Below the pieces are notes generated by a model, which had not been told where the DNA came from, did no database searches, and saw nothing but the letters and a program-made list of their open reading frames with translations. DNA of 64,000 nt from Paraburkholderia sp. D15 (GTDB taxonomy: Bacteria; Pseudomonadota; Gammaproteobacteria; Burkholderiales; Burkholderiaceae), in assembly GCF_029910215.1 (NCBI RefSeq), contig NZ_CP110395.1, positions 4,030,001 through 4,094,000 on the forward strand, given 5' to 3'. The stretch's first letter is position 1. The number at the start of each line of letters is the position of its first letter. Of the stretch, positions 28,551 through 40,918 are shown in pieces. The position numbers and the translations under genes are program-made.

Positions 28551-29882
28551 TCAGCCGCGTTCGCCGCCGTGCCGCATCCGGTACTCGGCGCTGCGGGCAT
28601 GCGCTTGCAGACCTTCGCCGTACGCGAGTTCGGCGGCGATCTCGCCGAGCGTCTGCGCCCCTTCCGCGCTGACCTCGATCACGCTCGAGCGCTTGAAGAA
28701 ATCGTAGACGCCAAGCGGCGACGAGAACCGCGCGGTACGCGAGGTCGGCAGCACGTGATTCGGACCCGCGCAGTAGTCGCCGAGACTTTCGCTCGTGTAG
28801 CGGCCGAGGAAGATCGCGCCCGCGTGGCGGATCAGTTGACCCCACTGATGCGGCTCCAGCGCCGAAATTTCCAGGTGTTCCGGCGCGATGTCGTTGGCGA
28901 TCGCGCAGGCTTCGGCCATGTCGCGCACCTTGATCAGCGCGCCGCGCCCTTCGAGCGACGCCTGAATCACGTCGCGGCGCGGCATGGACGGCAGCAGTTC
29001 ATTGATCGCGTCCTGCACGCGCCCAATGAACGCGTCGTCCGGGCACAGCAGAATGGATTGCGCGAGTTCGTCGTGCTCGGCTTGCGAGAACAGGTCCATC
29101 GCGACCCAGCGCGGGTCGGTGGTGCCGTCGCACAGCACGAGAATTTCCGACGGGCCCGCGATCATGTCGATGCCGACCGTGCCGAACACGCGGCGCTTCG
29201 CCGATGCGACGTACGCGTTGCCCGGACCACAGATCTTGTCGACGGCGGGCACGGTTTCGGTGCCGTACGCCAATGCGCCGACCGCCTGCGCGCCGCCGAT
29301 CGTGAACACGCGATCGACGCCGCCCAGCAAGGCCGCCGCGAGCACCAGCGGGTTCTTCACACCGTCCGGCGTCGGCACGACCATCACGATTTCGCGCACG
29401 CCGGCGACGCGCGCCGGAATCGCGTTCATCAGCACCGACGACGGATACGCCGCCTTGCCGCCCGGCACGTAGATGCCCGCGCGATCCAGCGGCGTGACCT
29501 TCTGGCCGAGCACCGTGCCGTCGGCCTCCGTGTATTGCCAGCTATGGCTGCCGCACTCGATCTTCTGCTTCTCGTGGTAGCCGCGCACGCGCGCCGCGGC
29601 CGCTTCGAGCGCCGCGCGGCGCTTCGGCTCCAGCCCTTCGAGCGCGGCTTCGAGTTCCGACATCGGCAATTCGAGCGCCTCGACGCTCTTCGCGTCGACC
29701 CGGTCGAAGCGGTTCGTGTACTCGAGCACCGCCGCGTCGCCGCGCGCCTTCACGTCGTTCAGAATCTGCGCGACCGAGCGCTCGATGGCTTCGTCTTCGC
29801 TCGCCTCGAACGCGAGCACCGCATGCAGCGACTTCTGGAAGCCGGGAGCCGTGGAATCGAGTTTGCGAATCTTGATAGACAT
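28551..29882 (-). CDS. hisD: Histidinol dehydrogenase HisD
   Basis: A 443-residue zinc enzyme for the last two oxidations to histidine with NAD. The PROSITE-type region [15 protein letters not shown] and the general-base segment APEHLEI are present. Zinc ligands are in [11 protein letters not shown]. The C-terminal motif [21 protein letters not shown] is complete. It lies 54 nt after hisG. Confidence 0.97.
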   Translation of the reverse strand: MSIKIRKLDSTAPGFQKSLHAVLAFEASEDEAIERSVAQILNDVKARGDAAVLEYTNRFDRVDAKSVEALELPMSELEAALEGLEPKRRAALEAAAARVRGYHEKQKIECGSHSWQYTEADGTVLGQKVTPLDRAGIYVPGGKAAYPSSVLMNAIPARVAGVREIVMVVPTPDGVKNPLVLAAALLGGVDRVFTIGGAQAVGALAYGTETVPAVDKICGPGNAYVASAKRRVFGTVGIDMIAGPSEILVLCDGTTDPRWVAMDLFSQAEHDELAQSILLCPDDAFIGRVQDAINELLPSMPRRDVIQASLEGRGALIKVRDMAEACAIANDIAPEHLEISALEPHQWGQLIRHAGAIFLGRYTSESLGDYCAGPNHVLPTSRTARFSSPLGVYDFFKRSSVIEVSAEGAQTLGEIAAELAYGEGLQAHARSAEYRMRHGGERG

Positions 29883-29936
29883 ACAGGTATCCGTTTCGGT
29901 AAGGCGCGCTTTATAGCGGGGTCAAACGTTCGGCGA

Positions 29937-32243
<2,307 letters not shown>

Positions 32244-32258
32244 GAGAGAAGCTCCTGA

Positions 32259-33014
32259 TCAGTGGCGCAGTTTGTAGCCGGAAGCGAGCATGCGCATCGC
32301 CACCACGGCCAGCACCACGAAGAAACCGGCGACGATCGCGAGGCTCACGAGCGGATTGATATCCGACATCCCGAAGAAACCGTAGCGAAAGCCGTCGATC
32401 ATGTAGAAAAAGGGATTCAGCCGCGACACTTCGCGCCACACCGGCGGCAGCGTGTGCGTCGAATAGAACACGCCCGACAGGAACGTGAGCGGCATGATCA
32501 GAAAGTTCTGGAACGCCGCCAGCTGGTCGAACTTCTCGGCCCAGATACCGGCGATCAGCCCGAGCGTGCCGAGCAGCGCGGCGCCGAACATCGCGAACAC
32601 GACGATGTAGAGCGGCGCGGCGAAGCTGACCGGCACGAACCAGATCGTCACGATGAAAACGCCGAAGCCGACCGCGAGTCCGCGCGCCACGGCGGCCAGC
32701 ACGTACGCGCCGAACATTTCGTAGTGCGACAGCGGCGGCAGCAGCACGAACACCAGGTTGCCGGTGATCTTCGACTGGATCAGCGACGACGAACTGTTCG
32801 CGAACGCATTCTGCAACACGCTCATCATCACGAGACCCGGAATCAGAAAACTCGTGTATTCGACACCGGGATAGACCTGCACATGACCGCGCAACGCGTG
32901 GCCGAAAATCGTCAGATAGAGCAGCGCGGTGATGACCGGCGCCAGCACCGTCTGGAACGACACCTTCCAGAAGCGCAGCAGCTCCTTGTAAAACAGCGTG
33001 CGGAAACCGCTCAT
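32259..33014 (-). CDS. ABC-2 type exporter permease (YadH-like)
   Basis: A 251-residue inner-membrane protein with six helices in the ABC-2 pattern. SGFRTLFYKELLRFWK opens it, and the LTFLSGVFYSTHTLPPVWREVSRLNPFFYMIDGFRYGFFG stretch (in two blocks) is characteristic of YadH. It pairs with the ATPase at 33011, whose stop codon overlaps its start by 4 nt. The substrate is unknown. Proximity to mla genes suggests an envelope role. Confidence 0.9.
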   Translation of the reverse strand: MSGFRTLFYKELLRFWKVSFQTVLAPVITALLYLTIFGHALRGHVQVYPGVEYTSFLIPGLVMMSVLQNAFANSSSSLIQSKITGNLVFVLLPPLSHYEMFGAYVLAAVARGLAVGFGVFIVTIWFVPVSFAAPLYIVVFAMFGAALLGTLGLIAGIWAEKFDQLAAFQNFLIMPLTFLSGVFYSTHTLPPVWREVSRLNPFFYMIDGFRYGFFGMSDINPLVSLAIVAGFFVVLAVVAMRMLASGYKLRH

Positions 33015-33943
33015 GCCAGCCCCTCGATCACTTCCGGACCGTTCATCACCTGAACGAACACATCTTCGAGGTCGGCCTTGCGGACCTCGATTTCCTCAAA
33101 CGTACAGCCCGCCGCGCGGCACTGCGCGAGAATCCGCTCGACGTCGTCGTAGCTGGCGAGCCGCAGCAGGTGCTGGCGGCCATTGCCGTTGCCCGCGCCG
33201 CTCTCCGCTTCCAGCGCGCGCAGCTCGGCCGGCAGCACACCTTGCGCGAAGCGCACGAACAACTGCATGCCGGCGAAACGTTGCAGCAGCGTGCTGGTGC
33301 GATCGAGCGCAACCACCTCGCCGCGACGCAGCATCGCGATGCGGTCGCACAGCGACTCGGCTTCCTCCAGATAGTGCGTGGTGAGCACGATGGTGTGCCC
33401 TTCGCGGTTCAGACGGGAGATGAATTTCCACAGCGTCTGGCGCAATTCGACGTCGACGCCGGCGGTCGGCTCGTCGAGCACGATCACCGGCGGCCGGTGC
33501 ACCAGCGCCTGCGCGACCAGCACACGGCGCTTCATGCCGCCCGACAGCGCGCGCATGTTGGTGTCGGCTTTCTCGGTGAGGTCGAGATTGGCCATGATCT
33601 CGTCGATCCACGCGTCGTTGTTGCGCAGACCGTAGTAGCCGGACTGGATGCGCAAGGTTTCGCGGACGGTGAAGAACGGATCGAACACGAGTTCCTGCGG
33701 CACCACGCCGAGCGCTCGGCGCGCAGCGCGAAAATCGCCGACGACGTCGTGGCCGCGCACCGCGATGCTGCCTTCATCGGCGCGCGCGAGGCCGGCGAGA
33801 ATGCTGATCAGCGTCGTTTTGCCCGCGCCGTTCGGACCGAGCAGTCCGAAGAACTCGCCTTCTTCCACCGTGAGGCTGACGCCCTTGAGCGCTTGCAAGT
33901 CCTTATAGCGCTTCTTGACGTTACGAATTTCTATGGCTGACAT
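33011..33943 (-). CDS. ABC exporter ATP-binding protein (YadG-like)
   Basis: A 310-residue nucleotide-binding subunit. Walker A GPNGAGKTT (about residues 36-44), signature LSGGMKRR (about 133-140), Walker B PPVIVLDEPTAGVD and the switch histidine TTHYLEE are all present. A C-terminal ~80-residue extension follows the core domain. It forms a unit with the permease downstream (4-nt overlap). Confidence 0.92.
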   Translation of the reverse strand: MSAIEIRNVKKRYKDLQALKGVSLTVEEGEFFGLLGPNGAGKTTLISILAGLARADEGSIAVRGHDVVGDFRAARRALGVVPQELVFDPFFTVRETLRIQSGYYGLRNNDAWIDEIMANLDLTEKADTNMRALSGGMKRRVLVAQALVHRPPVIVLDEPTAGVDVELRQTLWKFISRLNREGHTIVLTTHYLEEAESLCDRIAMLRRGEVVALDRTSTLLQRFAGMQLFVRFAQGVLPAELRALEAESGAGNGNGRQHLLRLASYDDVERILAQCRAAGCTFEEIEVRKADLEDVFVQVMNGPEVIEGLA

Positions 33944-34101
33944 GACTGTGGGCCGCGTGCGCCGCGGCGCCTGATTGGGGGCGCAAACTGCTGGGAGGGA
34001 CGAAATTGGGGTGCGTTGGCTACCCCAAAAAACGTTTGATTATAGGGCAAAAATCGGTGGCCCCATGGCGGCCCGGGGGATGGGCCGCGACGCTCGGAGC
34101 G

Positions 34102-34395
34102 TCAATGTCGCGACGATATCAGCGTATCGACGCCGTAGGCTTGCGCGAGACTGGCGAGACCAGCCGGCAGATTCACGATCTCGAAGGCAACGCCGCGCGC
34201 CTGCGCGGCGCGTTGCCACGCGAGCAGCACGGCCAGCGCCGACGAGTCGAATTGCGCGAGCGGCGCGCAATCCACGCCGGCCGCGCCGGCCGCGATGCGT
34301 TGCAAACCCGCCGCGAGCGCAGCCTTCGCGCTCGCATGGGTCAGGGTCGCGCCGCTGTCGAAGCGGTTGGCGACGGGGTTCAGCACTTCGCTCAC
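34102..34395 (-). CDS. mlaB: STAS-domain protein MlaB
   Basis: A 97-residue cytoplasmic STAS protein that stabilises the MlaFE transporter. It starts at a GTG (34395) whose GTGA overlaps the mlaC stop. A longer frame upstream lies inside mlaC. The STAS loop with a phosphorylatable-type serine is FDSSALAVLLAWQR (about residues 53-66). It is the last gene of the mla block before the ABC exporter. Confidence 0.85.
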   Translation of the reverse strand: MSEVLNPVANRFDSGATLTHASAKAALAAGLQRIAAGAAGVDCAPLAQFDSSALAVLLAWQRAAQARGVAFEIVNLPAGLASLAQAYGVDTLISSRH

Positions 34396-35024
34396 GACTG
34401 CTTGCCCGCGGCGAGTTGCTGGTTGCGTTGCGTGAGGAACTGGATCAGACCGTCCACGCCCTTCTGTTGAATCTGCTCGTTGAACTGCTGCTGATACGCC
34501 TGGATCAGCCACGCGCCGAGCACGTTGATGTCATAGACGCGCCAGCCTTGCGCCGTCTTGTAAAGACGGTAGTCGAGTTCGATCGGCGAGCCGTTGTTCA
34601 TCACGACCGAGCGGACCACGGTGTCGGTGTCGTCCGGATTCATACGGAACGGCTTGTACTGGATCTGCTGGTCGCGCACCTGGGCGAGCGCGCCCGAGTA
34701 CGTACGGATCAGCAGCATCTTGAACTGATCGACGATCTGCGCCTGCTGGTCGGGCGTGGCGGCGCGCCAGTTGCGGCCCATCGCCAGTTGCGTGGTGCGG
34801 CGGAAATCCGTGTACGGCAGGATCTTTTCGTTGACCAGTTTGGTGATGTGGGAGATGTCGCCTTGCTGGATCGACTTGTCGGCACGCACCGCGTCGATCA
34901 CTTGCTGCGTCACCGTCTTGATCATGCCGTCCGGCGAATTGGTGTCCACCGTTTGCGCCGATGCACCGGCGCTGGCGAACGAGAACAGCGCAGCGAACAA
35001 CGGAATCAGGAAGAATTTTTTCAT
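34392..35024 (-). CDS. mlaC: Periplasmic phospholipid-binding protein MlaC
   Basis: A 210-residue soluble shuttle carrying phospholipids between MlaA and MlaD. The signal peptide MKKFFLIPLFAALFSFASAG ends near ASAQ-TV. Family features RRTTQLAMGRNWR, RTYSGALAQ and VYDINVLGAWLIQAYQQQF are present. The ATG at 35024 is chosen because it begins the signal peptide. It is translationally coupled to mlaB. Confidence 0.95.
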   Translation of the reverse strand: MKKFFLIPLFAALFSFASAGASAQTVDTNSPDGMIKTVTQQVIDAVRADKSIQQGDISHITKLVNEKILPYTDFRRTTQLAMGRNWRAATPDQQAQIVDQFKMLLIRTYSGALAQVRDQQIQYKPFRMNPDDTDTVVRSVVMNNGSPIELDYRLYKTAQGWRVYDINVLGAWLIQAYQQQFNEQIQQKGVDGLIQFLTQRNQQLAAGKQS

Positions 35025-35138
35025 ATCGAGCCTTGCCTTATAAATAGTGCAACCGTTTGAACCGACATTAACACGCGAGTTCAGCGGCAATCCACGCGCA
35101 AACTGCGAGAGTCGTGTCGAACTGTTACGGCCGCACGA

Positions 35139-36212
35139 TCAGCGCAGTTTGAACGACGGGAAGTTGAAACGCTGCGGCGGAACCAGCTGGCCGGCCGGAA
35201 TCTGCGTCGTTTCCGGGCCGCCGTTCAGGTCCAGCGGCGGCGATTCGGCTGAGCCGGACGCGGCCTCCGGCGCGGCGGCATTGTTCGCCGTGCCAGTGGT
35301 TCCCGCCACGCCCGCGCCGGCCGCCGAAGCGGCCTGCGGTGCGGTAGCCGCCGGTGTGCCGGATGCGCCCGCCGCCTTCGCGGCAGCAGCCTGCGTGCCT
35401 GCCGTTCCCGCGGCACCGGTCGCGGCGCCTGCCGGCGCGGCCGCGCCGTCGACGTCGTCATACTTCGGCAGCGGCGCTTCGTCGCCGTAGTTCGGCAGAT
35501 CCGCCGACTGCCTGCCGTCCGACAGCAAATACTGACGACGCTGCAGGTAAGCGTTGCGCACGAACGAATACTTGTCGAGCGCGGCGCCTTCCAGCACGTC
35601 GCTCGCGTTCAGCAGGTTCGCACGCGTGTTGACCACGTTCAGGCCGTACAGCGCCCAGCTCAGACCATCCGGATGGATGTAGCTGAGCGGATTCACATAG
35701 TAGTTGCCGATCGAACCGACCGCGTCGCGCACGGTGCTCGGCCCGAACAGCGGCAGCACGAGGTACGGACCCGCCGGCACGCCGTAGTGACCGAGCGTCA
35801 GGCCGAGGTCGTTGTCGTGCTTGGGCAGTTTCGCGAGCGTCGCCACGTCGAACAGACCGCCCACGCCGAAGACCGTGTTGATCACGATCCGCATGATGTC
35901 CTCGACGCCGTCGGTGATCTTCAACTGCAGCAGATTGTTCGCCGCGATGTAGACGTCGCCGATGTTCGAGAAGAAGTTCGTCACGCTATCGCGCACCGGC
36001 TGCGGCGTGATGAACACATAGCCCTTGGCGACCGGCTTCAGCGCGTACTGGTCGAGCTTGTCGTTGACCGTGAAGATGGTGCGGTTCAGGCCTTCGAGCG
36101 GATCGCCCTTGGTGGGCGTCTGCACGGTGGTGCAGCCGGCGAGCAGCATGGCGGCCACGGCCAGCTTGCCGGCCTGGAACGCACGCGCGCCCCCGGATTG
36201 TGAGGTCTGCAT
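35139..36212 (-). CDS. mlaA: Outer-membrane lipoprotein MlaA (VacJ) with long C-tail
   Basis: A 357-residue outer-membrane lipoprotein that removes phospholipids from the outer leaflet. The lipobox LLAGC ends near residue 27. The family core NRTIFTVNDKLDQYALKPVAKGY, TVFGVGGLFDVAT and LTLGHYGVPAGPYLVLPLFG spans about 40-235. The last ~100 residues are an Ala/Gly/Thr/Pro-rich low-complexity tail not found in the E. coli protein (251 aa). Here mlaA lies inside the mla operon between mlaD and mlaC. Confidence 0.93.
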   Translation of the reverse strand: MQTSQSGGARAFQAGKLAVAAMLLAGCTTVQTPTKGDPLEGLNRTIFTVNDKLDQYALKPVAKGYVFITPQPVRDSVTNFFSNIGDVYIAANNLLQLKITDGVEDIMRIVINTVFGVGGLFDVATLAKLPKHDNDLGLTLGHYGVPAGPYLVLPLFGPSTVRDAVGSIGNYYVNPLSYIHPDGLSWALYGLNVVNTRANLLNASDVLEGAALDKYSFVRNAYLQRRQYLLSDGRQSADLPNYGDEAPLPKYDDVDGAAAPAGAATGAAGTAGTQAAAAKAAGASGTPAATAPQAASAAGAGVAGTTGTANNAAAPEAASGSAESPPLDLNGGPETTQIPAGQLVPPQRFNFPSFKLR

Positions 36213-36224
36213 TTCTTGTTCTCC

Positions 36225-36791
36225 TTATTGACCGGCGGCGCCGGACGCAGGCTGGCTCGCTGCGGGAGCGGCCGGAACCGGCGCGGGCGCGGGCGTGCCG
36301 GCAGCCGGCGACGACGCGCCCGGCTTGGACGCGCCCGAATCCGCGGCCTTGCTGTACAGAAACTGTCCGATCAGGTTTTCGAGCACGATCGCCGATTGCG
36401 TCATCGTGATCGTGTCGCCGGCCTTGAGCATTTCGCTGTCGCCGCCGGGTTCGAGCCCGATGTACTGCTCGCCGAGCAGGCCCGACGTCAGGATCTTCGC
36501 CGACGTGTCTTTCGGAAACGGATATTGCTTGTCGATGTCGATCGTCACGACGGCTTGATACGCATTGCTGTCGAAGCCGATCGACGCGACCCGGCCGACC
36601 GTCACGCCCGCGCTCTTCACCGGCGCGCGCGGCTTCAGTCCGCCGATATTGTCGAACTTGAGCTTGACCGGGTACGTTGCCTGAAACGACAACGAGCTCA
36701 TGTTGCCGGCCTTCAGCGCGAGAAACAGCAACGCCACAAATCCCAACACCACGAACAGGCCGACCCAGAAGTCGAGAGCAGTCTTTTTCAT
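36225..36791 (-). CDS. mlaD: MCE-domain protein MlaD
   Basis: A 188-residue inner-membrane-anchored hexamer-forming lipid conduit. The single N-terminal helix (about residues 8-28) is followed by the MCE domain with KLKFDNIGGLKPRAPVKSAG and GEQYIGLEPGG. The tail is Ala/Pro-rich. Two ATGs, 36797 and 36791, are in frame; the second has a better spaced GGGA and gives the typical MKKTALDFWVG start. Confidence 0.94.
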   Translation of the reverse strand: MKKTALDFWVGLFVVLGFVALLFLALKAGNMSSLSFQATYPVKLKFDNIGGLKPRAPVKSAGVTVGRVASIGFDSNAYQAVVTIDIDKQYPFPKDTSAKILTSGLLGEQYIGLEPGGDSEMLKAGDTITMTQSAIVLENLIGQFLYSKAADSGASKPGASSPAAGTPAPAPVPAAPAASQPASGAAGQ

Positions 36792-36879
36792 CGTCATCCC
36801 AAAGTGAATCCGCCGCGCCGTTGCCGCGCCCGCCGTGCGCGGGAATCCGCGCGCCGCCCGGGGCACGTACCGCGCAGTC

Positions 36880-37647
36880 TTAGCTGAACATCAATGCGGT
36901 CAGCAGAAAATCGAGGCCGAGCACCGCAAGCGACGCGTACACCACCGTCTTGGTCGTGGCGCGCGACACGCCCTCGGGCGTCGGCTTGGCTTCGTAGCCC
37001 TGAAACAGCGCGACGAAAGTCACCGCGAGACCGAACACCACGCTCTTGATGACGCCCGCGCCGACATCGCGCCAGGCATCCACGCCGCCTTGCATCTGCG
37101 ACCAGAACGCGCCGGCATCGACGCCGATCAGCAGCACGCCGACCACGTAGCCGCCGAAAATGCCCACCGCGCTGAAAATGGCCGCAAGCACCGGCATCGC
37201 GATGATGCCGGCCCACAGGCGCGGCGCCACCACGACCTTGACCGGGTCGACCGCCATCATTTCCATCGCGGTGAGTTGCTCGCCCGCCTTCATCAGGCCG
37301 ATTTCGGCCGTCAGCGACGTGCCCGCGCGGCCGGCGAACAGCAGCGCGGTGACCACCGGCCCGAGTTCGCGCACCAGCGACAGCGCGACCAGCAGCCCGA
37401 GCGCCTGCTCGGAGCCGTAGCGGTTCAGCGTGTAATAGCCCTGCAAGCCGAGCACGAAGCCGACGAACAGCCCAGACACGGCAATGATCACCAACGAATA
37501 ATTACCGACGAAGTGGATCTGCTTCGTGACAAGACGCGGCCGGCGCAGCAACGGGAAGAATTCGAGCACGAGGCGCAGGAAGAAGCGCGTGGCGTAGCCG
37601 GCCGTGCCCAGCCCGCCGATCACCGAGCGACCGATCGCACTGATCAT
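36880..37647 (-). CDS. mlaE: Phospholipid transport permease MlaE
   Basis: A 255-residue integral membrane permease with five or six helices. Family motifs include GQGYYTLNRYGSE-like LGLQGYYTLNRYGSE, GRAGTSLTAEIGLMKAGEQLTAMEMM and PRLWAGIIAMPVL. It forms the MlaFEDB inner-membrane complex. Its start overlaps the mlaF stop by 4 nt. Confidence 0.96.
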   Translation of the reverse strand: MISAIGRSVIGGLGTAGYATRFFLRLVLEFFPLLRRPRLVTKQIHFVGNYSLVIIAVSGLFVGFVLGLQGYYTLNRYGSEQALGLLVALSLVRELGPVVTALLFAGRAGTSLTAEIGLMKAGEQLTAMEMMAVDPVKVVVAPRLWAGIIAMPVLAAIFSAVGIFGGYVVGVLLIGVDAGAFWSQMQGGVDAWRDVGAGVIKSVVFGLAVTFVALFQGYEAKPTPEGVSRATTKTVVYASLAVLGLDFLLTALMFS

Positions 37648-38465
37648 GACTGACCTCCGCCGATGCCGAAGTCCGCCGCGAGCGGCGTCTTGCTGGGGTA
37701 ATGGAATTTGAACGGACCGTCCGGCGCGCCGTCGATGAACTGCCGCACCGTCGGATCGGTCGAGGCCCGCAGCTCGGCGGGCGTGCCTTCGGCATGGACG
37801 CCGCCGTTGGCGAGGAAATAGACGTAGTCGGCGATCGCGAACGATTCCGGCACGTCGTGCGTCACGAGAATCGACGTGGCGCCGAGCGCCTGGTTCAGCG
37901 CGCGGATCAGGTTCGCGGTAATGCCGAGCGAGATCGGATCGAGGCCGGCGAACGGCTCGTCGTACATCATCAGCTCGGGGTCGAGCGCGATGGCGCGCGC
38001 CAGCGCCACCCGCCGCGCCATGCCGCCGGAAATCTCGGACGGCAGCAGGTCGCGCGCGCCGCGCAGGCCGACCGCGTTGAGCTTCATCAGCACGAGGTCG
38101 CGGATCAGTTCTTCGGGGAGGTCGGTGTGCTCGCGCAGCGCGAAGGCGACGTTTTCGAACACCGACATGTCGGTGAACAGCGCGCCGAACTGGAACAGCA
38201 TGCCCATCTTGCGGCGCAGCGCGTACAGGCCGTCACGCGTCTGCTGGCCGACGTCCTGGTCCTGGAACAGGATCTGGCCGCGCTGCGCGCGCACCAGACC
38301 ACCGATCAAACGCAGCACCGTGGTCTTGCCGCACCCCGAGCCGCCCATGACCGCGACCACCTGGCCGCGCTTGAAGCGCAGGTTCAGGTTCGACAGGACG
38401 AGCCGGTCGCCATAACCGAAGTCGACGTCGCGCAGCTCGAGTAAGGTCTCGGGGGAGGAAGACAC
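37644..38465 (-). CDS. mlaF: Phospholipid transport ATPase MlaF
   Basis: A 273-residue ABC ATPase. Walker A GGSGCGKTT, signature EISGGMARR, Walker B PELMMYDEPFAGLD and the switch THDVPES are intact. The likely start is the GTG at 38465 (VSSSPETLLEL), preceded by AAGGA. An ATG 17 codons upstream adds residues unlike the family. It opens the mla-his-tat run, with 94 nt between it and thiE in which a promoter should lie. Confidence 0.93.
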   Translation of the reverse strand: MSSSPETLLELRDVDFGYGDRLVLSNLNLRFKRGQVVAVMGGSGCGKTTVLRLIGGLVRAQRGQILFQDQDVGQQTRDGLYALRRKMGMLFQFGALFTDMSVFENVAFALREHTDLPEELIRDLVLMKLNAVGLRGARDLLPSEISGGMARRVALARAIALDPELMMYDEPFAGLDPISLGITANLIRALNQALGATSILVTHDVPESFAIADYVYFLANGGVHAEGTPAELRASTDPTVRQFIDGAPDGPFKFHYPSKTPLAADFGIGGGQS

Positions 38466-38559
38466 GAAACTGACAGTCCTTTTACACGGAAGGCGAATTA
38501 TAGGGCCATCGTGCAAAAGTTGCCGTCACGCACCCCAGGCTATTTACGAAGCCTGACGA

Positions 38560-39693
38560 TTATTGCGTAAACGTGTGTTGCAGCGCAGAAACCGCGGCGG
38601 CGACGTCCGCCGCATCGGTCACCGCGCGCACCACGGCCGCGCAGCCGACGCCGGTTGCCAGCACGTCGGGCAGCGTCTGCAGGTCGATGCCGCCGATCGC
38701 CACCAGCGGCACGACGCCGTCCAGCAGGCGTACGTAGCGGGCCAGCCGCCTGAGCCCCTGCGGCGCGGTCGCGACGACCTTGGTCGTGGTCGGAAATACC
38801 GCGCCGACGGCGAGATAGCTGGGCCGGTAGTGCAGCGCTCGCAGAATCTCGTAGAACCCGTGCGTGGACAGCCCGACGCGGATGCCGCCGGCGGCCAGCG
38901 CGGCCAGATCGGCGGTATCGAGGTCTTCCTGCCCGAGGTGCACGCCGTATGCCCCCGCTTCCAGCGCGGCCTGCCAATGGTCGTTGATGAACACGTGCGC
39001 GTCGTGGCGGCGGCCGGCGGCCACGCAACGGGCGATGTCGCGCCGCAGTGGATCAACGGGTTCGGCCGATTTGTGGCGGAACTGGATCGTCTTCACGCCG
39101 AGGCCGGCGATCCGCTCGACCCAGTCGGCGCTCGGCAGCACCGGGTACAAGCCGAGCCGGGAAGGACAGCTCGGGAACGGCTGCGCGGGCGCCGCCGGCA
39201 GGTTGGCGAGGCGCGGGAAACGGCTGAGGTCGGCGGGGAAGGCGTCGAACGTGTCGCCCTTGGTGTCCGTCACGTCCGTCACGCGGGTTTCGTCGCCGTC
39301 GCGCCAGGCGAGCGCCAGCACCAGCGCGTCGTGCGGATCGAAGCCGCAATCGAGGAACGCGGCCAGCGCGGCGATCCAGTCTTCCGGCAGATGCCCTTCG
39401 AGCCGCCACGTCACGCCGCCGAGGTGCAAGGCGGCACGTTCCTGCGCGGCTTCGATCACGCCCGCGCCACGCAGTTGCCAGCGCGCCACCTGCTCGCCAT
39501 GCTGCTGCGCGTCGGCGATCACGATCAGGTCGCCGCCGTTCGGCTCGTCCGGCGCGGTCAGGCAGATGCGCCACGGCGCATGCGTCGGCGGCCAGTCGCC
39601 AAGGCTCGCGCGGATGCGCTCCGTCGCTTCGGTCAGTTCGTCGGCGGGCGGCCAGAACAGGTCGCGGTCCCGCAACGTCAGCGTCCGCGTCAT
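38560..39693 (-). CDS. thiE: Thiamine-phosphate synthase ThiE with N-terminal extension
   Basis: A 377-residue protein, much longer than usual ThiE (about 210). The C-terminal half (from about 165) is a full ThiE barrel joining HMP-PP and thiazole phosphate: [22 protein letters not shown], SxHG as STHG, and [11 protein letters not shown]. The N-terminal ~160 residues resemble the tail of an HMP-kinase-like fold ([18 protein letters not shown]) and lack its catalytic parts. The start overlaps the thiG stop by 4 nt. Confidence 0.9.
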   Translation of the reverse strand: MTRTLTLRDRDLFWPPADELTEATERIRASLGDWPPTHAPWRICLTAPDEPNGGDLIVIADAQQHGEQVARWQLRGAGVIEAAQERAALHLGGVTWRLEGHLPEDWIAALAAFLDCGFDPHDALVLALAWRDGDETRVTDVTDTKGDTFDAFPADLSRFPRLANLPAAPAQPFPSCPSRLGLYPVLPSADWVERIAGLGVKTIQFRHKSAEPVDPLRRDIARCVAAGRRHDAHVFINDHWQAALEAGAYGVHLGQEDLDTADLAALAAGGIRVGLSTHGFYEILRALHYRPSYLAVGAVFPTTTKVVATAPQGLRRLARYVRLLDGVVPLVAIGGIDLQTLPDVLATGVGCAAVVRAVTDAADVAAAVSALQHTFTQ

Positions 39694-40514
39694 GCGCCGC
39701 TCCCGTCCTGATGCCAGAACGGCATGCCCACCACCGGCGTGCTCGCGTGCGCGCTCTCGCGCTCGGCCATCGGACCCGCGAGGAACGCCTGACGGCCGGC
39801 CTCGACGCCCAGCGCGAACGCGCGCGCCATCGCTTCCGGATGCGTGGCCTGCGACACGGCGGTGTTCAGCAGCACGCCGTCGAAGCCCCACTCCATCACC
39901 TGCGCCGCGTGCGACGGCACGCCGAGGCCGGCATCGACGATCAGCGGCACGTCCGGCAGCCGCTCGCGCAACACACGCAAGCCGTACGGATTGATCACGC
40001 CCTTGCCGGTACCGATCGGCGCGCCCCACGGCATCAGCGCCTCGCAGCCGGCGTCGAGCAGGCGGCGGCCGATCACCAGATCTTCGGTGCAATACGGCAG
40101 CACCTTGAAGCCGTCCTTGATCAGCTGCGCGGCCGCTTCGATCAGACCGACGGGATCGGGCTGCAACGTGTAGTCGTCGCCGATCAGTTCGAGCTTGATC
40201 CAGTCGGTGTCGAAGATTTCGCGCGCCATGTGGGCGGTCGTCACGGCCTCGCCGACCGTCAGGCAGCCGGCCGTGTTCGGCAGCAGCGGCACGCCGTGGC
40301 GCTTGAGCAGATCGAAGAAGCCGGCTTCGGCGCCGCCCTCGTTCATCTGCCGGCGCAACGCGACGGTCACCATGCCGGGGCGGGCGGCGTCGATCGAATC
40401 GGACAGCGATTGCAGCGACGGATAGCGCGACGTGCCGAGCAGCACGCGGCTTTCGAACGTCTGGCCGTACAGCGTGAGCGCGTCGGCGGCGGAGGTGGTT
40501 TGGGGGGAAGTCAT
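39690..40514 (-). CDS. thiG: Thiazole synthase ThiG
   Basis: A 274-residue TIM barrel that builds thiazole phosphate from DXP, dehydroglycine and ThiS thiocarboxylate. The catalytic lysine is in [10 protein letters not shown] (about residue 107), and the phosphate loops in [11 protein letters not shown] and [11 protein letters not shown]. Two ATGs are in frame. The inner (40514) has AAGGA at optimal distance and is chosen over 40520. It lies between thiS and thiE. Confidence 0.95.
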   Translation of the reverse strand: MTSPQTTSAADALTLYGQTFESRVLLGTSRYPSLQSLSDSIDAARPGMVTVALRRQMNEGGAEAGFFDLLKRHGVPLLPNTAGCLTVGEAVTTAHMAREIFDTDWIKLELIGDDYTLQPDPVGLIEAAAQLIKDGFKVLPYCTEDLVIGRRLLDAGCEALMPWGAPIGTGKGVINPYGLRVLRERLPDVPLIVDAGLGVPSHAAQVMEWGFDGVLLNTAVSQATHPEAMARAFALGVEAGRQAFLAGPMAERESAHASTPVVGMPFWHQDGSGA

Positions 40515-40579
40515 GGGCATTGTCCTTGTCTACGGCATCTCGCGGCGTGCATCGACGTGCGGCGGCTTACCGGTTTACA

Positions 40580-40777
40580 TTAGCCGCCGGCGACGGGTTG
40601 CACGACGTCGAGCTTGTCGCCGGTTTGCAGCGCGCGCGCCGCATGCTGGGTGCGCGCCACGAAATCGCCGTTCAGCGCGACCGCGAACGGCGGCCGCGCG
40701 CCGAACGCGGCGAGCGCATCGGCGACGGTCGCGCCGTCGGGCAACGACAACGGCTTCTGATTGATGTGAATGTCCAT
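40580..40777 (-). CDS. thiS: Sulfur carrier protein ThiS
   Basis: A 65-residue ubiquitin-like protein ending in the required Gly-Gly (VQPVAGG), which is adenylated and thiocarboxylated to donate sulfur for the thiazole ring. It begins MDIHINQKPLSLPDGAT. Upstream in-frame codons are not family-like. The gene for its activating enzyme ThiF is not in the window. Confidence 0.94.
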   Translation of the reverse strand: MDIHINQKPLSLPDGATVADALAAFGARPPFAVALNGDFVARTQHAARALQTGDKLDVVQPVAGG

Positions 40778-40918
40778 GGTGTTCGAATACGGTTCAGTCG
40801 ATGGCAACAGCGCGCGGTTGCGCGACGTCGCCGGTAACAAGCGGAAAGCCGGGGCAAGCGGCCGGAGCGCGGACGGAACGGCGGGCCAGACCGCCCGCCA
40901 GACAGCGATTCGCAACGC

